In this document: in pieces, positions 1-7,832 of the stretch
How positions within the stretch are numbered: position 1 is the stretch's first letter
Layout of the letters: each line of letters starts with the position of its first letter
DNA from: Metasolibacillus fluoroglycofenilyticus
GTDB taxonomy: Bacteria; Bacillota; Bacilli; Bacillales_A; Planococcaceae
DNA length: 64,000 nucleotides
Reading direction: 5' to 3'
Assembly: GCF_003049645.1 (NCBI RefSeq)
Contig: NZ_PYWK01000007.1
Span: 1-64,000 of the forward strand
Made by a program: the position numbers and the translations under genes
Notes under the pieces: model-generated
Seen by the model: the letters and a program-made list of their open reading frames with translations, nothing else
What the model was told of the DNA's origin: nothing
Databases searched by the model: none

Positions 1-10
1 CCATGTGCAA

Positions 11-127
11 GTGAAGTAATGATGGCAAAGAGGTCACACCCGTTCCCATACCGAACACGGAAGTTAAGCTCTTTAGCGCCGATGGTAGTTGGGGGCTTCC
101 CCCTGTGAGAGTAGGACATTGCTTCGC
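11..127 (+). rRNA. rrf: 5S ribosomal RNA
   Basis: Contains the conserved Bacillales 5S core, including GAGGTCACACCCGTTCCC near 31-48 and the GGTAGTTGGGGGC stretch at 84-96. The terminal helix closes exactly: bases 11-21 pair with 117-127 using only Watson-Crick and G-U pairs, giving a normal length of 117 nt. The window edge lies in the spacer just upstream, so the gene is presumably the last of an rRNA operon whose 23S is outside. A terminator follows directly. Confidence 0.95.
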
Positions 128-131
128 AATC

Positions 132-160
132 AAAACCACTGAGGAATCAGTGGTTTTTTT
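132..160 (+). terminator. Rho-independent terminator of the rRNA operon
   Basis: AAAACCACTGA, loop GGAA, TCAGTGGTTTTTTT: a strong hairpin with T-run five bases after the 5S end. Confidence 0.95.
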
Positions 161-383
161 GTATGGAAAAGAAGCCCCCAACTACCAAAGACCGAAGGTC
201 AGCTCGGCGCGTAATCGGAGGCAAACAATTGCAAACACTTTTAATCGAATACAAGCTGAAGCAGTGCAGAAGAGCAAGGAGTCCGAGGCGCCAAGGAGCG
301 CGGAGCGGAATGTGCATCGCACATGAGCACCGCAAGCGACGTGGGCAACGAAGGAATCCGCGGCTCAGCTGTGCTGCGTTGAA

Positions 384-433
384 GTGCCGATGGTAGTTGG
401 GGGTGCCCCTGTGAGAGTAGGACATTGCTTCGC
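384..433 (+). pseudogene. Partial second copy of the 5S rRNA 3' part
   Basis: Repeats the 3' half of the 5S gene (GCCGATGGTAGTTGGGGG, a shortened loop, then CTGTGAGAGTAGGACATTGC and the 3' end), followed by a copy of the same terminator. The 5' half, including the left strand of helix I, is missing, so it cannot fold as 5S rRNA. It is separated from the intact gene by about 220 bases of unrelated, somewhat GC-richer sequence that begins with a 16-nt inverted copy of the 5S segment (171-186). Confidence 0.8.
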
Positions 434-435
434 CA

Positions 436-467
436 CAAAAAACCACTGAGGAATCAGTGGTTTTTTT
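436..467 (+). terminator. Second copy of the 5S terminator
   Basis: Same stem and loop as at 132-160, followed by the same run of seven T and by GTATGGAAAA, so the duplication extends past the terminator. Confidence 0.9.
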
Positions 468-504
468 GTATGGAAAAAGGAAGTTACCAAGAAGAAAAAG
501 AGCG

Positions 505-600
505 AACATGGAATAAATCTCAGACAACATGGAATAAAAGTTGAAAAACGTGGAATAAACTCATAAAAACGTGGAATAAACTTCGAAAAACATGGAATAA
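505..600 (+). repeat. Five copies of AACRTGGAATAAA at exact 21-bp spacing
   Basis: AAC[A/G]TGGAATAAA begins at 505, 526, 547, 568 and 589, each followed by about eight variable bases, so the period is exactly 21 bp. The conserved word with a variable filler suggests spacing is kept while filler drifts. Read on the minus strand it would encode FIPRF-like heptads, but nothing else about that frame looks coding. Confidence 0.9.
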
Positions 601-830
601 CGAACCGCTGGGAGCCTATTATAAATAAATTTAAACTATTGGCTGTCACTTTTTATTAAGAAAAGTTATCTGAAAGGCACACCTTTTATTTTGGGTGACG
701 TATTGCAAGGAAATTTTTAGCATTTTACTTAGAAGAACTGTTGCTTTAGCAGACTTTTGCTAGGCAAACAACCATCACTAGCGTTCAAAATGCCGTAACT
801 GCGTGGCTTTTCAGACGCTATTTTAGCGAC

Positions 831-886
831 TTACTGTTAGAGCTGCTAAAGTTACTGATAGAACCACGAAACTTACTGATAGAATC
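831..886 (+). repeat. Three copies of TTACTGWTAGA at 21-bp spacing
   Basis: TTACTGTTAGAGC, TTACTGATAGAACC and TTACTGATAGAATC begin at 831, 852 and 873. The period is again exactly 21 bp, but the conserved word differs from the block at 505. Confidence 0.85.
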
Positions 887-1119
887 TTAAAATACATTTA
901 TAAATGTAAAAGACTTGAAGAAGCATCTTTAAGGACAATCATTTTACTTAAACCCTGTTTTTGGGTACATAAAATATTCAATTACCTTATGTTTTTAGTC
1001 AGATAGATTGACTGGAAAGTTATAGGGAAAGCGGTAAGTTTGCTTTATACTAAAAATCGCCTATAATGGAAAGTGTAGTTTCTTTAATGCTTGCATAAAT
1101 AAACTTTCACTTCTTTTTC

Positions 1120-1151
1120 CAGTAAAGATTACTGGGGTTGTTTCTTTTTTA
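1120..1151 (+). terminator. Candidate terminator upstream of ctc
   Basis: CCAGTAA, AGA, TTACTGG then GGTTGTTTCTTTTTT. The stem is only seven pairs and there is no known gene upstream, so it may end a small RNA or act in the ctc leader. Confidence 0.45.
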
Positions 1152-1254
1152 TTTGAGGTAAGGGTTTAGTATGTGATTGAAAAATCACATGCTCAAGTCG
1201 ATTGATTGTTTAAAACAATTAGCCGAAAAATATATTGGAAGGAATTGAGGAAGT

Positions 1255-1836
1255 ATGAGTATTGTTTTACAAGCTACAAAACGTAAGGTAGGATCTCAGG
1301 CTATTTTGCGTGAGATTCGAAAAAATGGCGGGGTGCCAGCAGTTGTCTATGGCTATCAAACAGAAACGACACCGATTTTTGTAGATGCAAAAAAGGTTTC
1401 GAAAATGATTGTTGGAAGTGGCTTAAATAATATTTTTAAGTTAGCGGTAGATGAACAAAGTATGAATGCTGTTATAAGTGAAGTACAGCGTTGCGCATTA
1501 AAGAATACTATTACTCACGTTGATTTCCAAGCAATTAATATGGATTATGAATTGGAAGTAGATGTACCAATCACATTAATAGGCGAATCTTCTGGCGTGA
1601 AAGAGGGAGGCATTTTAATGCAACCCAACTTAACGGTTAGAATATTTGTGAAGCCTGCTGATATTCCAGAATCTATCGAAATCGATATCTCACATTTAAC
1701 TATTGGTAGTTCGATTGCAGTGGTAGATATTCGAGAGCAAGTCAACTTTAAAATACTCTCAGAAGATGATTATACACTTGTTACAGTTATGCCTCCGAAA
1801 GTAGAAGATGTGACTGAAGAGGAAGTTGAACAATAA
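1255..1836 (+). CDS. ctc: 50S ribosomal protein L25/general stress protein Ctc
   Basis: 193 residues, the two-domain L25/TL5/CTC form. The N-terminal beta-barrel domain (about residues 4-92) is the part that binds 5S rRNA in the large subunit. A C-terminal CTC domain (about 98-180) with the typical VPITLIGES, GGIL and IPESIEIDISHL segments follows, then an acidic tail. The ATG follows an AAGGAATTGAGGAAG purine tract. In B. subtilis ctc is a general-stress gene under SigB; I could not find a convincing SigB promoter here. It stands alone, closed by the hairpin at 1854. Confidence 0.95.
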   Translation: MSIVLQATKRKVGSQAILREIRKNGGVPAVVYGYQTETTPIFVDAKKVSKMIVGSGLNNIFKLAVDEQSMNAVISEVQRCALKNTITHVDFQAINMDYELEVDVPITLIGESSGVKEGGILMQPNLTVRIFVKPADIPESIEIDISHLTIGSSIAVVDIREQVNFKILSEDDYTLVTVMPPKVEDVTEEEVEQ

Positions 1837-1853
1837 TAAAATAAAGATGATAG

Positions 1854-1895
1854 AAAAAGACGTGTCTGAAAAGCTATTTATAAGACACGTCTTTT
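1854..1895 (+). terminator. Terminator of ctc; left hairpin of a twin-hairpin element
   Basis: AAAAAGACGTGTCT paired with AGACACGTCTTTT. The left arm carries GTCTGAAAAG, the signature of the dispersed hairpin family seen throughout the window. Confidence 0.9.
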
Positions 1896-1991
1896 GCGAT
1901 GAGGACAGTGATAATTCATTGTGACTATCGAAGGAGCAAATCTCTAATGGGGCTGTTCGTAAAGCTAAACCCTTTTCGAACAGCCCCATTT
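1858..1991. repeat. Twin-hairpin intergenic element (type GATAGTGATAATT)
   Basis: Hairpin at 1858-1892, a spacer with GAGGACAGTGATAATTCATTG, and a second hairpin at 1947-1991 (GGGGCTGTTCG with CGAACAGCCCC). The same order of hairpin, related spacer and hairpin recurs at 7833-7972 and 22943-23055. Confidence 0.7.
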
Positions 1992-2110
1992 CTCACCAGC
2001 TTTTAAATTTTATTAGGATAAGAGTGTTCTTTTAGCAAAACATCTCTGGTTTTTTTACATATAGTAATATTTTTAGATGAATGGACCTACAATAAGGTAG
2101 GAGGAGAATA

Positions 2111-3007
2111 ATGCTAATTGATGGCGTTTTTTCTGGTGGAGGCTTGAAGGGCTTTGCTTTAGTTGGGGCATATCAAGTTTTAGAAGAGCAAAACTATCGC
2201 TTTAAACGGGTAGCGGGGACTAGTGCGGGGGCAATTATGGCGGCATTTATTGCAGCGGGCTATAGTGCCAAGGAAATAGAGCAGCTATTAGATGAATTAA
2301 ATTTAACGTCGCTTTTAGATAGTCGCAGAACATTATTCAATTTTCCATTTTTAAAGTGGCTTAATGTATATCGACATCTTGGCATATATCGTGGAATTGC
2401 GTTAGAAAAATGGTTTTATAAAAAACTAGCAAATCGCAATATTTATACATTTTCAGATTTGCCTCCAGGGTCATTGAAAGTGGTTGCTTCAGATTTGTCG
2501 AATGGGAAAATGATTGTGTTGCCAGATGATTTAATTAGCTATGGAATTGATGCTAACAGTTTTTCAGTGGCACGTGCTTTGCGAATGAGCTGTAGCATTC
2601 CATTCTTTTTTGAACCTGTAATTTTAAAAGTAAGGAATAATGAATCGGTTATAGTAGATGGTGGTGTGTTAAGTAATTTTCCTTTTTGGATATTTGATAA
2701 TCGCAATGGGAAAAGAATACGGCCTTTACTAGGGATTAAACTTAGTTCAAGTGCAGAGCATCAACAGTCTAGAAAAATTAATAATGGGCTACAATTATTT
2801 GAGTCGCTTTTCGCCACAATGAAAGATGCACATGATCAGCGTTATATATCGAGAAGGCATGAACGAAATATTATTTTTATTCCAGTGGAGGAATATAGTG
2901 CCACACAGTTTACTATGGATGATGACATGAAAGAAGAGTTAATTGCAATTGGCAGAGCTCGGGCACAGCAATTTTTAATGGGTTGGCCAAAAATACGCCT
3001 CTTCTAA
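2111..3007 (+). CDS. Patatin-like phospholipase family protein
   Basis: 298 residues of the bacterial patatin (RssA/YqhO-like) family, predicted lipid acyl hydrolase with a Ser-Asp dyad. The oxyanion-hole motif GGGLKG lies at residues 9-14, the nucleophile elbow GTSAG at 36-40, and the catalytic Asp in DGG near residue 183. There is no signal peptide, so it should act in the cytoplasm or on the inner membrane face. The ATG is preceded by TAGGAGGAG. It appears monocistronic, with tRNA-Asp downstream. The substrate is unknown. Confidence 0.9.
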   Translation: MLIDGVFSGGGLKGFALVGAYQVLEEQNYRFKRVAGTSAGAIMAAFIAAGYSAKEIEQLLDELNLTSLLDSRRTLFNFPFLKWLNVYRHLGIYRGIALEKWFYKKLANRNIYTFSDLPPGSLKVVASDLSNGKMIVLPDDLISYGIDANSFSVARALRMSCSIPFFFEPVILKVRNNESVIVDGGVLSNFPFWIFDNRNGKRIRPLLGIKLSSSAEHQQSRKINNGLQLFESLFATMKDAHDQRYISRRHERNIIFIPVEEYSATQFTMDDDMKEELIAIGRARAQQFLMGWPKIRLF

Positions 3008-3096
3008 AATAAGAGGTGTATTTTTAAAACAAACGATTGAAAAAGATAATAAATAATGTTAATATATTAAATGTCGATAAAATAGATTAATAAATT

Positions 3097-3172
3097 GGTC
3101 CCGTGGTGTAGCGGTTAACATGCCTGCCTGTCACGCAGGAGATCGCCGGTTCGATCCCGGTCGGGACCGCCA
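3097..3172 (+). tRNA. tRNA-Asp (GTC)
   Basis: 76 nt including the encoded CCA. Acceptor GGTCCCG pairs with CGGGACC; the anticodon arm CCTGC-CTGTCAC-GCAGG has anticodon GTC; the T arm is CCGGTTCGATCCCGG. A weak terminator follows at 3186. Confidence 0.97.
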
Positions 3173-3185
3173 TTTATATAGTTTT

Positions 3186-3219
3186 TATAAGCAGCATAGG
3201 CTTATAAAGGCTTTTTTTA
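3186..3219 (+). terminator. Terminator after tRNA-Asp
   Basis: TATAAGC, AGCATAG, GCTTATA, then AAGGC and a T-run. Confidence 0.7.
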
Positions 3220-3310
3220 TTTTATGAACCGCTCGAATTTTGTCGAAATATTTGTTTTTGAATTGTTCATAATGGGTATGTATTGTTATAGAGTGTCGGG
3301 GGTGAGGCGT

Positions 3311-3640
3311 ATGCTAAAGAAATTTAGTGGCGTGTTGGCTATTGCGCTCGTTTTAAGCAGTTGTGCGGCCTATGAACAAGGAAAGCTAATTGATATAGAA
3401 GATTCTAACGCATATATATGGCAAAAATATATGAGTGAGCAGGAATTTAATCAGCTAGAGGAAGGCATGAGCTATCTCGATGTTGTAAATACAGCAAAAG
3501 GTATAGGTACACTTCAAAAAGAAGGTATATACATTTGGCAAGATGAAGATAGATTAACACAAGCTTACGAAATACATTTTCAAAATGACCGACTTGTTGA
3601 GAAAAAGGTACTTGAATTACGAGGGCATTCAACACGATGA
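3311..3640 (+). CDS. Small putative lipoprotein
   Basis: 109 residues. The ATG at 3311 is chosen because GGGGGTGAGG lies just before it and the protein then starts with a textbook lipoprotein signal: MLKK, a hydrophobic core, and lipobox LSSC-A with the cysteine near residue 17. The mature part (EEFNQLEEGMSYLDVV ... GIYIWQDEDRLTQAYEIHFQ) resembles the small BLIP/SmpA-type fold used by many Firmicute lipoproteins, though this is a weak resemblance. Function unknown. An upstream in-frame ATG at 3224 would bury the signal peptide and is disfavoured. Confidence 0.75.
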   Translation: MLKKFSGVLAIALVLSSCAAYEQGKLIDIEDSNAYIWQKYMSEQEFNQLEEGMSYLDVVNTAKGIGTLQKEGIYIWQDEDRLTQAYEIHFQNDRLVEKKVLELRGHSTR

Positions 3641-3644
3641 AGGA

Positions 3645-3893
3645 GGCCGTCCGAAAAGTCGTTTTGTGACGAGGATAGTGACAATTTCGCTAGGAACCAA
3701 ATTATTTTTGTAACGACGGTAAGGCGACAGGTATAGAGTTATCTTACTTTCAGTGGATGTCACAGGACGTGATGCTTTTAGGTCAACTGCCACCAAACCA
3801 AACAGCTTCAAAAAAACTGAAATCAATTACACAGAGGCGTAATTGATTTTAGAAGCTGGGCTGTCTGAAAGGTACATCCTTTTCAGACAGCCC
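3645..3893. repeat. Composite of dispersed intergenic repeats
   Basis: Fills the 330-base gap before tsaE. It starts with an unpaired arm GGCCGTCCGAAAAGTC and GAGGATAGTGACAATT (as in the element at 1858). It contains a perfect 10-bp hairpin AATCAATTAC/GTAATTGATT (3821-3848), related to CAATTACACC..TAATTG at 12001-12025. It ends in the terminator hairpin at 3858-3893. No coding sequence is seen. Confidence 0.6.
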
Positions 3894-3896
3894 TTT
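3858..3896 (+). terminator. Terminator-like hairpin of the GTCTGAAAAG family
   Basis: GGGCTGTCTGAAAGG paired with CCTTTTCAGACAGCCC, then TTT. Positioned upstream of tsaE, closing transcripts from the left. Confidence 0.75.
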
Positions 3897-3971
3897 AGCA
3901 TGTAGAAATTTTGAACATTTTTTCGTATTCGAGTAAACTAAGGATAATGTATTTTCGGGAAGGATAATAAT

Positions 3972-4424
3972 ATGAAATTTGAAAAGCATATACAATCATT
4001 ACATGAAACAGAGCAATTCGCACATGCATTATCACAACGATTAGAGCCACAATATACAATCACCTTAGAGGGCGACCTAGGAGCTGGTAAAACAACTTTT
4101 ACACAGGCATTAGCAAAAGGGTTAGGTATAAAGAGGACAGTGAATAGCCCGACGTTTACAATTATGAAGCAATACGAGGGTCGATTGCCTTTAAACCACT
4201 TAGATGTTTATCGTTTAGCGGATAGCGATGAAGATTTAGGCTGGGAGGAAATTTTTTATGGCGATGCTGTCACAGTTGTAGAGTGGGCGCATTTAATCAA
4301 AGAAGATTTGCCGAAAGAGCGCTTAGCAATTACAATTAAGCGAATCGGGGAGCACGAAAGATTATTTATTTTGGAGCCGGTGGGTGCTCGTTATGTCGAG
4401 CTTTGTGAGGAGTTAATAAAATGA
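3972..4424 (+). CDS. tsaE: tRNA t6A37 threonylcarbamoyladenosine biosynthesis ATPase TsaE
   Basis: 150 residues, the P-loop ATPase that, with TsaB and TsaD, transfers threonylcarbamoyl to A37 of ANN-decoding tRNAs. Walker A GDLGAGKTT lies at residues 34-42, followed by the family motifs SPTFTIM, HLDVYRL and VEWA. It is first in the operon tsaE-tsaB-rimI-tsaD and overlaps tsaB by four bases (ATGA type), implying translational coupling. The order equals B. subtilis ydiB-ydiC-ydiD-gcp. thiL, often upstream in Bacillus, is absent. Confidence 0.97.
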   Translation: MKFEKHIQSLHETEQFAHALSQRLEPQYTITLEGDLGAGKTTFTQALAKGLGIKRTVNSPTFTIMKQYEGRLPLNHLDVYRLADSDEDLGWEEIFYGDAVTVVEWAHLIKEDLPKERLAITIKRIGEHERLFILEPVGARYVELCEELIK

Positions 4425-5122
4425 TTTGGTTAGGAATTGAAACAGCAAATGCACCGTTATCAATTGCATTAGTACAAGATGGTAAAATACTAGCAGAAAT
4501 AGTTCAGCATCTTAAAATAACACATTCGGCAGGTGCGATGCCTGCAATTGAGGAGCTCTGTGCTAAAGTATCCATTCAGCCTACAGCAATTGATGCAATC
4601 GCAGTATCTGAAGGACCAGGAGCGTATACAGGCGTACGTATTGGCGTGACGCTAGCAAAAACATTGGCATGGACAATGCAAAAGCCATTGGTTGGTGTAT
4701 CAAGCTTACAAGTGCTAGCTGCTAATGGGCGGCTATTTAATGGTATTGTATGTCCTTTGTTTGATGCAAGACGCCGGCATGTCTATGCAGCACTTTATCG
4801 TGGTCAAACATCCGAGGTGCTATTGGAGGATGGTCATTATTCTATCGAAAGCTTATTCGAGCAAGTAAAAAAATATAAGGAAAGCGTGCTATTTATCGGT
4901 GAGGATGTGGCTTTTTATAAGGAGCAAATTGAACAAGCTCTAGGAAAGCAAGCCATTTTTGCTCCATTTACTTTGCACTTGCCACGTGCATCAGAGCTCG
5001 TTGCATTAGCGATGGAAAAGGAATTACCAGATATTTCAGCGACGCATTCCTTTGTACCGAAATATCGTCGTATTGCAGAGGCGGAGGCAAATTGGCTGAA
5101 AGAGCAAAAGGAGAGCAAATAG
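4421..5122 (+). CDS. tsaB: tRNA t6A37 biosynthesis dimerization protein TsaB
   Basis: 233 residues of the ASKHA fold. The N-terminal IETANAPLSIAL and the segment SEGPGAYTGVRIGV are characteristic. TsaB is the inactive paralogue of TsaD and scaffolds the TsaB-TsaD-TsaE complex. Its start overlaps the tsaE stop, and rimI begins four bases after its stop, so the three genes are clearly cotranscribed. Confidence 0.97.
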   Translation: MIWLGIETANAPLSIALVQDGKILAEIVQHLKITHSAGAMPAIEELCAKVSIQPTAIDAIAVSEGPGAYTGVRIGVTLAKTLAWTMQKPLVGVSSLQVLAANGRLFNGIVCPLFDARRRHVYAALYRGQTSEVLLEDGHYSIESLFEQVKKYKESVLFIGEDVAFYKEQIEQALGKQAIFAPFTLHLPRASELVALAMEKELPDISATHSFVPKYRRIAEAEANWLKEQKESK

Positions 5123-5125
5123 ACA

Positions 5126-5566
5126 ATGGTGCAATATCGCAAAATGACAATAGCAGATGTTGAAGCTGTGTATGCGATTGAGGTTGCTGCATTTCCGACA
5201 CCATGGACGTTAGATTCCTTTTACTACGAAATGACAGAAAATCAATTTGCTTATTACACAGTGGCTGAGGAAAATGGTGAGATTCTAGGCTTTTGTGGGA
5301 GTTGGCTTGTGATTGATGCAGCGCAGATTACAAATGTAGCGGTAGTTGAGTCAGCACGCGGAAGAAAAATTGGAGAAGGTTTAATGCGTGAGGCAATGCG
5401 TGTGGCACGCGAAGCGAATATGGAAACAATGAGCTTGGAAGTGCGCGTGTCAAATATTGTAGCGCAAAATTTATACTATAAGCTAGGCTTCCAAGATGGG
5501 GGCTTGAGAAAAGGATATTATACTGATAATCAAGAGGATGCTCTTGTCATGTGGGTGAAATTATAA
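5126..5566 (+). CDS. rimI: Ribosomal protein S18-alanine N-acetyltransferase RimI
   Basis: 146 residues, a complete GNAT fold with the acetyl-CoA loop built around VVESARGRKIGEGLM and the C-terminal YYKLGFQDGGLRKGYY typical of RimI. It acetylates the N-terminal alanine of ribosomal protein S18. It sits between tsaB and tsaD as in many Firmicutes. The ATG four bases after the tsaB stop is preceded by AAGGAGAG inside the tsaB end. Confidence 0.95.
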   Translation: MVQYRKMTIADVEAVYAIEVAAFPTPWTLDSFYYEMTENQFAYYTVAEENGEILGFCGSWLVIDAAQITNVAVVESARGRKIGEGLMREAMRVAREANMETMSLEVRVSNIVAQNLYYKLGFQDGGLRKGYYTDNQEDALVMWVKL

Positions 5567-6583
5567 ATGGAAAATCAATATATATTAGCAATTGAAACAA
5601 GCTGTGATGAAACGGCAGCCGCAATTATTAAAAATGGGACAGAAATTGTATCAAATATTGTAGCGTCGCAAATTGATAGCCATAAACGCTTCGGTGGCGT
5701 TGTACCTGAAATTGCTTCACGTCACCATGTCGAGCAGGTGACACTCGTTATTGAGGAAGCGTTACTGCAGGCTGATTTGCAACCAAATGCATTAACAGCG
5801 GTCGCAATTACGGAAGGCCCTGGGCTTGTAGGGGCATTATTAATTGGCATTAATGCGGCGAAGGCATTTGCATGGGCACATCAGCTACCGATTGTAGGTG
5901 TTCATCACATTGCGGGACATATTTATGCGAATGCGTTAGTACAGCCAATGCAGTTCCCATTAATTGCACTCGTTGTGTCGGGTGGCCATACGGAACTTGT
6001 GTATATGAAGGAGCATGGTCATTTCGAGCTAATTGGTGAGACACGTGACGATGCAGCTGGTGAGGCATATGATAAAGTGGCACGTGTGCTGAATTTACCA
6101 TATCCGGGTGGGCCACATATTGATCGTTTGGCACATGAGACAGAGGAAGCAGTATCTTTCCCACGTGTTTGGTTAGAGGAGGGGAGCTACGATTTTAGCT
6201 TTAGCGGGTTGAAATCTGCGGTTATTAACTATAAGCATAATATGAATCAACGCAATGAAGAGATTATAGCAGCCCATGTAGCAAAAGGCTTTCAAGATAG
6301 TGTAGTAGAAGTATTGACGACAAAAACATTGCGTGCAGCACGTGAATTTAATGTAAGACAAGTGATTGCGGCAGGTGGTGTTGCTGCCAACAAAGGCTTG
6401 CGTTCTGCGCTTGAACAAGCCTTTAAGCAGGAAGGAATTCCGTTCTATGTGCCACCATTAAAGCTTTGTACAGATAATGCGGCAATGATTGGAGCAGCAG
6501 GTGCGAAAATGTATGAAGCTGGGGTGCGTGGAAACATGATGATGAACGGCCGTCCTGGTATGGAATTAAAAAGTTGGTTGTAA
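5567..6583 (+). CDS. tsaD: tRNA N6-adenosine threonylcarbamoyltransferase TsaD
   Basis: 338 residues, full length for the Kae1/Qri7/TsaD family. It begins [13 protein letters not shown], carries the metal-binding histidines in [10 protein letters not shown] (residues about 106-115) and the nucleotide-binding VVSGGHTEL and [10 protein letters not shown] motifs. It catalyses threonylcarbamoyl transfer to tRNA A37. The ATG directly abuts the rimI stop. The operon ends with the hairpin at 6690. In B. subtilis this gene is gcp, and the following gap is also occupied by DnaA boxes. Confidence 0.97.
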   Translation: MENQYILAIETSCDETAAAIIKNGTEIVSNIVASQIDSHKRFGGVVPEIASRHHVEQVTLVIEEALLQADLQPNALTAVAITEGPGLVGALLIGINAAKAFAWAHQLPIVGVHHIAGHIYANALVQPMQFPLIALVVSGGHTELVYMKEHGHFELIGETRDDAAGEAYDKVARVLNLPYPGGPHIDRLAHETEEAVSFPRVWLEEGSYDFSFSGLKSAVINYKHNMNQRNEEIIAAHVAKGFQDSVVEVLTTKTLRAAREFNVRQVIAAGGVAANKGLRSALEQAFKQEGIPFYVPPLKLCTDNAAMIGAAGAKMYEAGVRGNMMMNGRPGMELKSWL

Positions 6584-6689
6584 AATTAATTCAGTGTTAG
6601 CGCAATGATGTATAAATTCCGCTTTATGGGCAAGTTAGCCATTGTTGCACAATGCGACACCCTCCCTAATGAATCTGCTACAAGAAAGA

Positions 6690-6737
6690 GTTGTCCGGAA
6701 GCAGGCTAGCGTGCCGCTTTCAGACAACTTTTTTCTT
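6690..6737 (+). terminator. Terminator of the tsaE-tsaD operon
   Basis: GTTGTCCGGAAGC pairs with GCTTTCAGACAAC (with G-U pairs), followed by TTTTTTCTTTT. Another member of the GTCCGAAAAG hairpin family. Confidence 0.85.
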
Positions 6738-6929
6738 TTGGATTGAAATACAAGCCATTTAGAAGAATTGTTTTATAGATTGGAAATACTAATTTTTTAG
6801 TTACCTTTAATTGGTCTTTCCTTCAAGTCATTTTTAACTGCATTTTAGCATAATGTAAAAGTATATTGTTTCTTGTTGTCGAATTGCTTAGAATGTAGCA
6901 TTGTATAAAACGTTTAAGTTTTCTGAAAA

Positions 6930-7154
6930 TTATCCACAGGCTGTAAGTGGAAAAATGCAAAATGTCAATAAGAACATTCGTACTTATGCACAATTTGTGG
7001 ATAACTTGTGGGTAAGTTGTGATTTATCAATATATAGTATGTGGTTTTCCTCATAGTGATGTGGAAAAATTTAATTTTAATTGTGGACAATGTGGAAAAG
7101 TCTGTTGATATGTTGATATGACTACACTTTAAATGTGAATAAAATTGTGGGCAA
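6930..7154. other. DnaA-box cluster
   Basis: A perfect DnaA box TTATCCACA lies at 6930-6938 and a perfect inverse box TGTGGATAA at 6996-7004. One- or two-mismatch inverse boxes follow: TGTGGGTAA (7007-7015), TGTGGAAAA (7060-7068), TGTGGACAA (7082-7090), TGTGGAAAA (7091-7099) and TGTGGGCAA (7146-7154). Seven boxes in 225 bp of AT-rich DNA, mostly in one orientation, is far above chance. From memory, B. subtilis binds DnaA in the same gcp-ydiF gap, outside oriC. No dnaA or dnaN is near, so this is a regulatory DnaA reservoir rather than the origin itself. Confidence 0.85.
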
Positions 7155-7459
7155 ATTTTATCGAAATTTGTATATTGACCAATATATATGTAATATCATA
7201 ATATCAATTATGCTTTGGGTAATTACATTTAGTTTGAAATCTGTAATAACTGCAAGAGGCTTATTTTGATTTAGCAAATGTTAGTATATTTGTTGAGTTG
7301 AAAGTAAGTGAAACATTTACCTCACTATCTATAGGGGACAGGGATTTCGCTACGCTTTAGGTACAAAAGAATTTAGCTCCTGCAATTACTTCGTCGCAGT
7401 AAACATTACTGAATCATGATAAAATAGAAAGCAAATGTGTAAATAGAGGGGGGAATCTA

Positions 7460-7831
7460 TTGTCGAAGCAAAATAAACGTGCAATGATTATGCTGTTAAT
7501 TTTTGGTGCGATTTTAGCAAGTGTTACCTTGTGGCTACTTAGTATCACTGTATTCGGTACTTATATTTTATATTCATTCTCAACCTTACTTATTTTTGTA
7601 GCAATTACTTGTTATCCTCTAGCGCTCGTTTATGGACGAAGCGATATTGAAAAATTGTTTGAGAGTATTCGTATAGGGAGCTACCGGCTATTTCGTGCGA
7701 GAAAGTCTTATGCTAATATTTTGAATCTGCTAATTGCAGCAGCTATTGCGCTATTTTTTGGCTGGGCATACGGCACGTACGGCGCTTATCGTGATTTAAA
7801 ATACAGAAAGCCATTAAGAAGGGTAAAATAA
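7460..7831 (+). CDS. Small membrane protein of unknown function
   Basis: 123 residues starting at TTG 7460, chosen because GAGGGGGGAA lies directly upstream. Two hydrophobic segments (about residues 9-30 and 33-56) and a third (about 89-108) predict three membrane spans, with basic loops between (GRSDIEKLFESIRIGSYRLFRARKSY) and a basic tail ending KYRKPLRRVK. I do not recognise the family. It stands alone between the DnaA-box region and the convergent ydiF-like gene. Confidence 0.7.
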   Translation: MSKQNKRAMIMLLIFGAILASVTLWLLSITVFGTYILYSFSTLLIFVAITCYPLALVYGRSDIEKLFESIRIGSYRLFRARKSYANILNLLIAAAIALFFGWAYGTYGAYRDLKYRKPLRRVK

Positions 7832-7832
7832 A

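Larger units (their letters stand above)
468..1254. other. Non-coding stretch with periodic repeats
   Basis: No convincing coding sequence. It holds two separate 21-bp-period repeat blocks (505-600 and 831-886) and a terminator-like hairpin (1120-1151). No clear promoter for the downstream gene could be assigned. Confidence 0.6.
6584..7459. other. Large AT-rich intergenic region between tsaD and ydiF side
   Basis: 876 bases without a gene. It contains the terminator hairpin at 6690-6737, the DnaA-box cluster at 6930-7154 and the ribosome binding site of the 7460 gene (GAGGGGGGAA). No small gene could be supported. Confidence 0.7.

Noticed and set aside
147-530. Open frames on both strands across the 5S region
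   Set aside because: They overlap rRNA, its terminator and the partial 5S copy; no ribosome binding site and atypical composition.
505-600. CRISPR array
   Set aside because: Units of 13 bp with 8-bp fillers are far too short for repeats and spacers, and no cas genes are in the window.
365-649. Minus-strand frame encoding repeated FIPRF-like heptads
   Set aside because: The heptads simply follow from the 21-bp DNA repeat; no ribosome binding site and no sensible protein outside the repeat.
1200-1230. SigB promoter for ctc (GTTTAA with a -10 about 14 bases on)
   Set aside because: The -10 would read AAATAT against GGGTAT; too weak to claim.
6930-7154. Chromosomal replication origin
   Set aside because: DnaA boxes are present, but dnaA, dnaN, rpmH and a clear unwinding element are not; the neighbours match the non-origin gcp-ydiF cluster.
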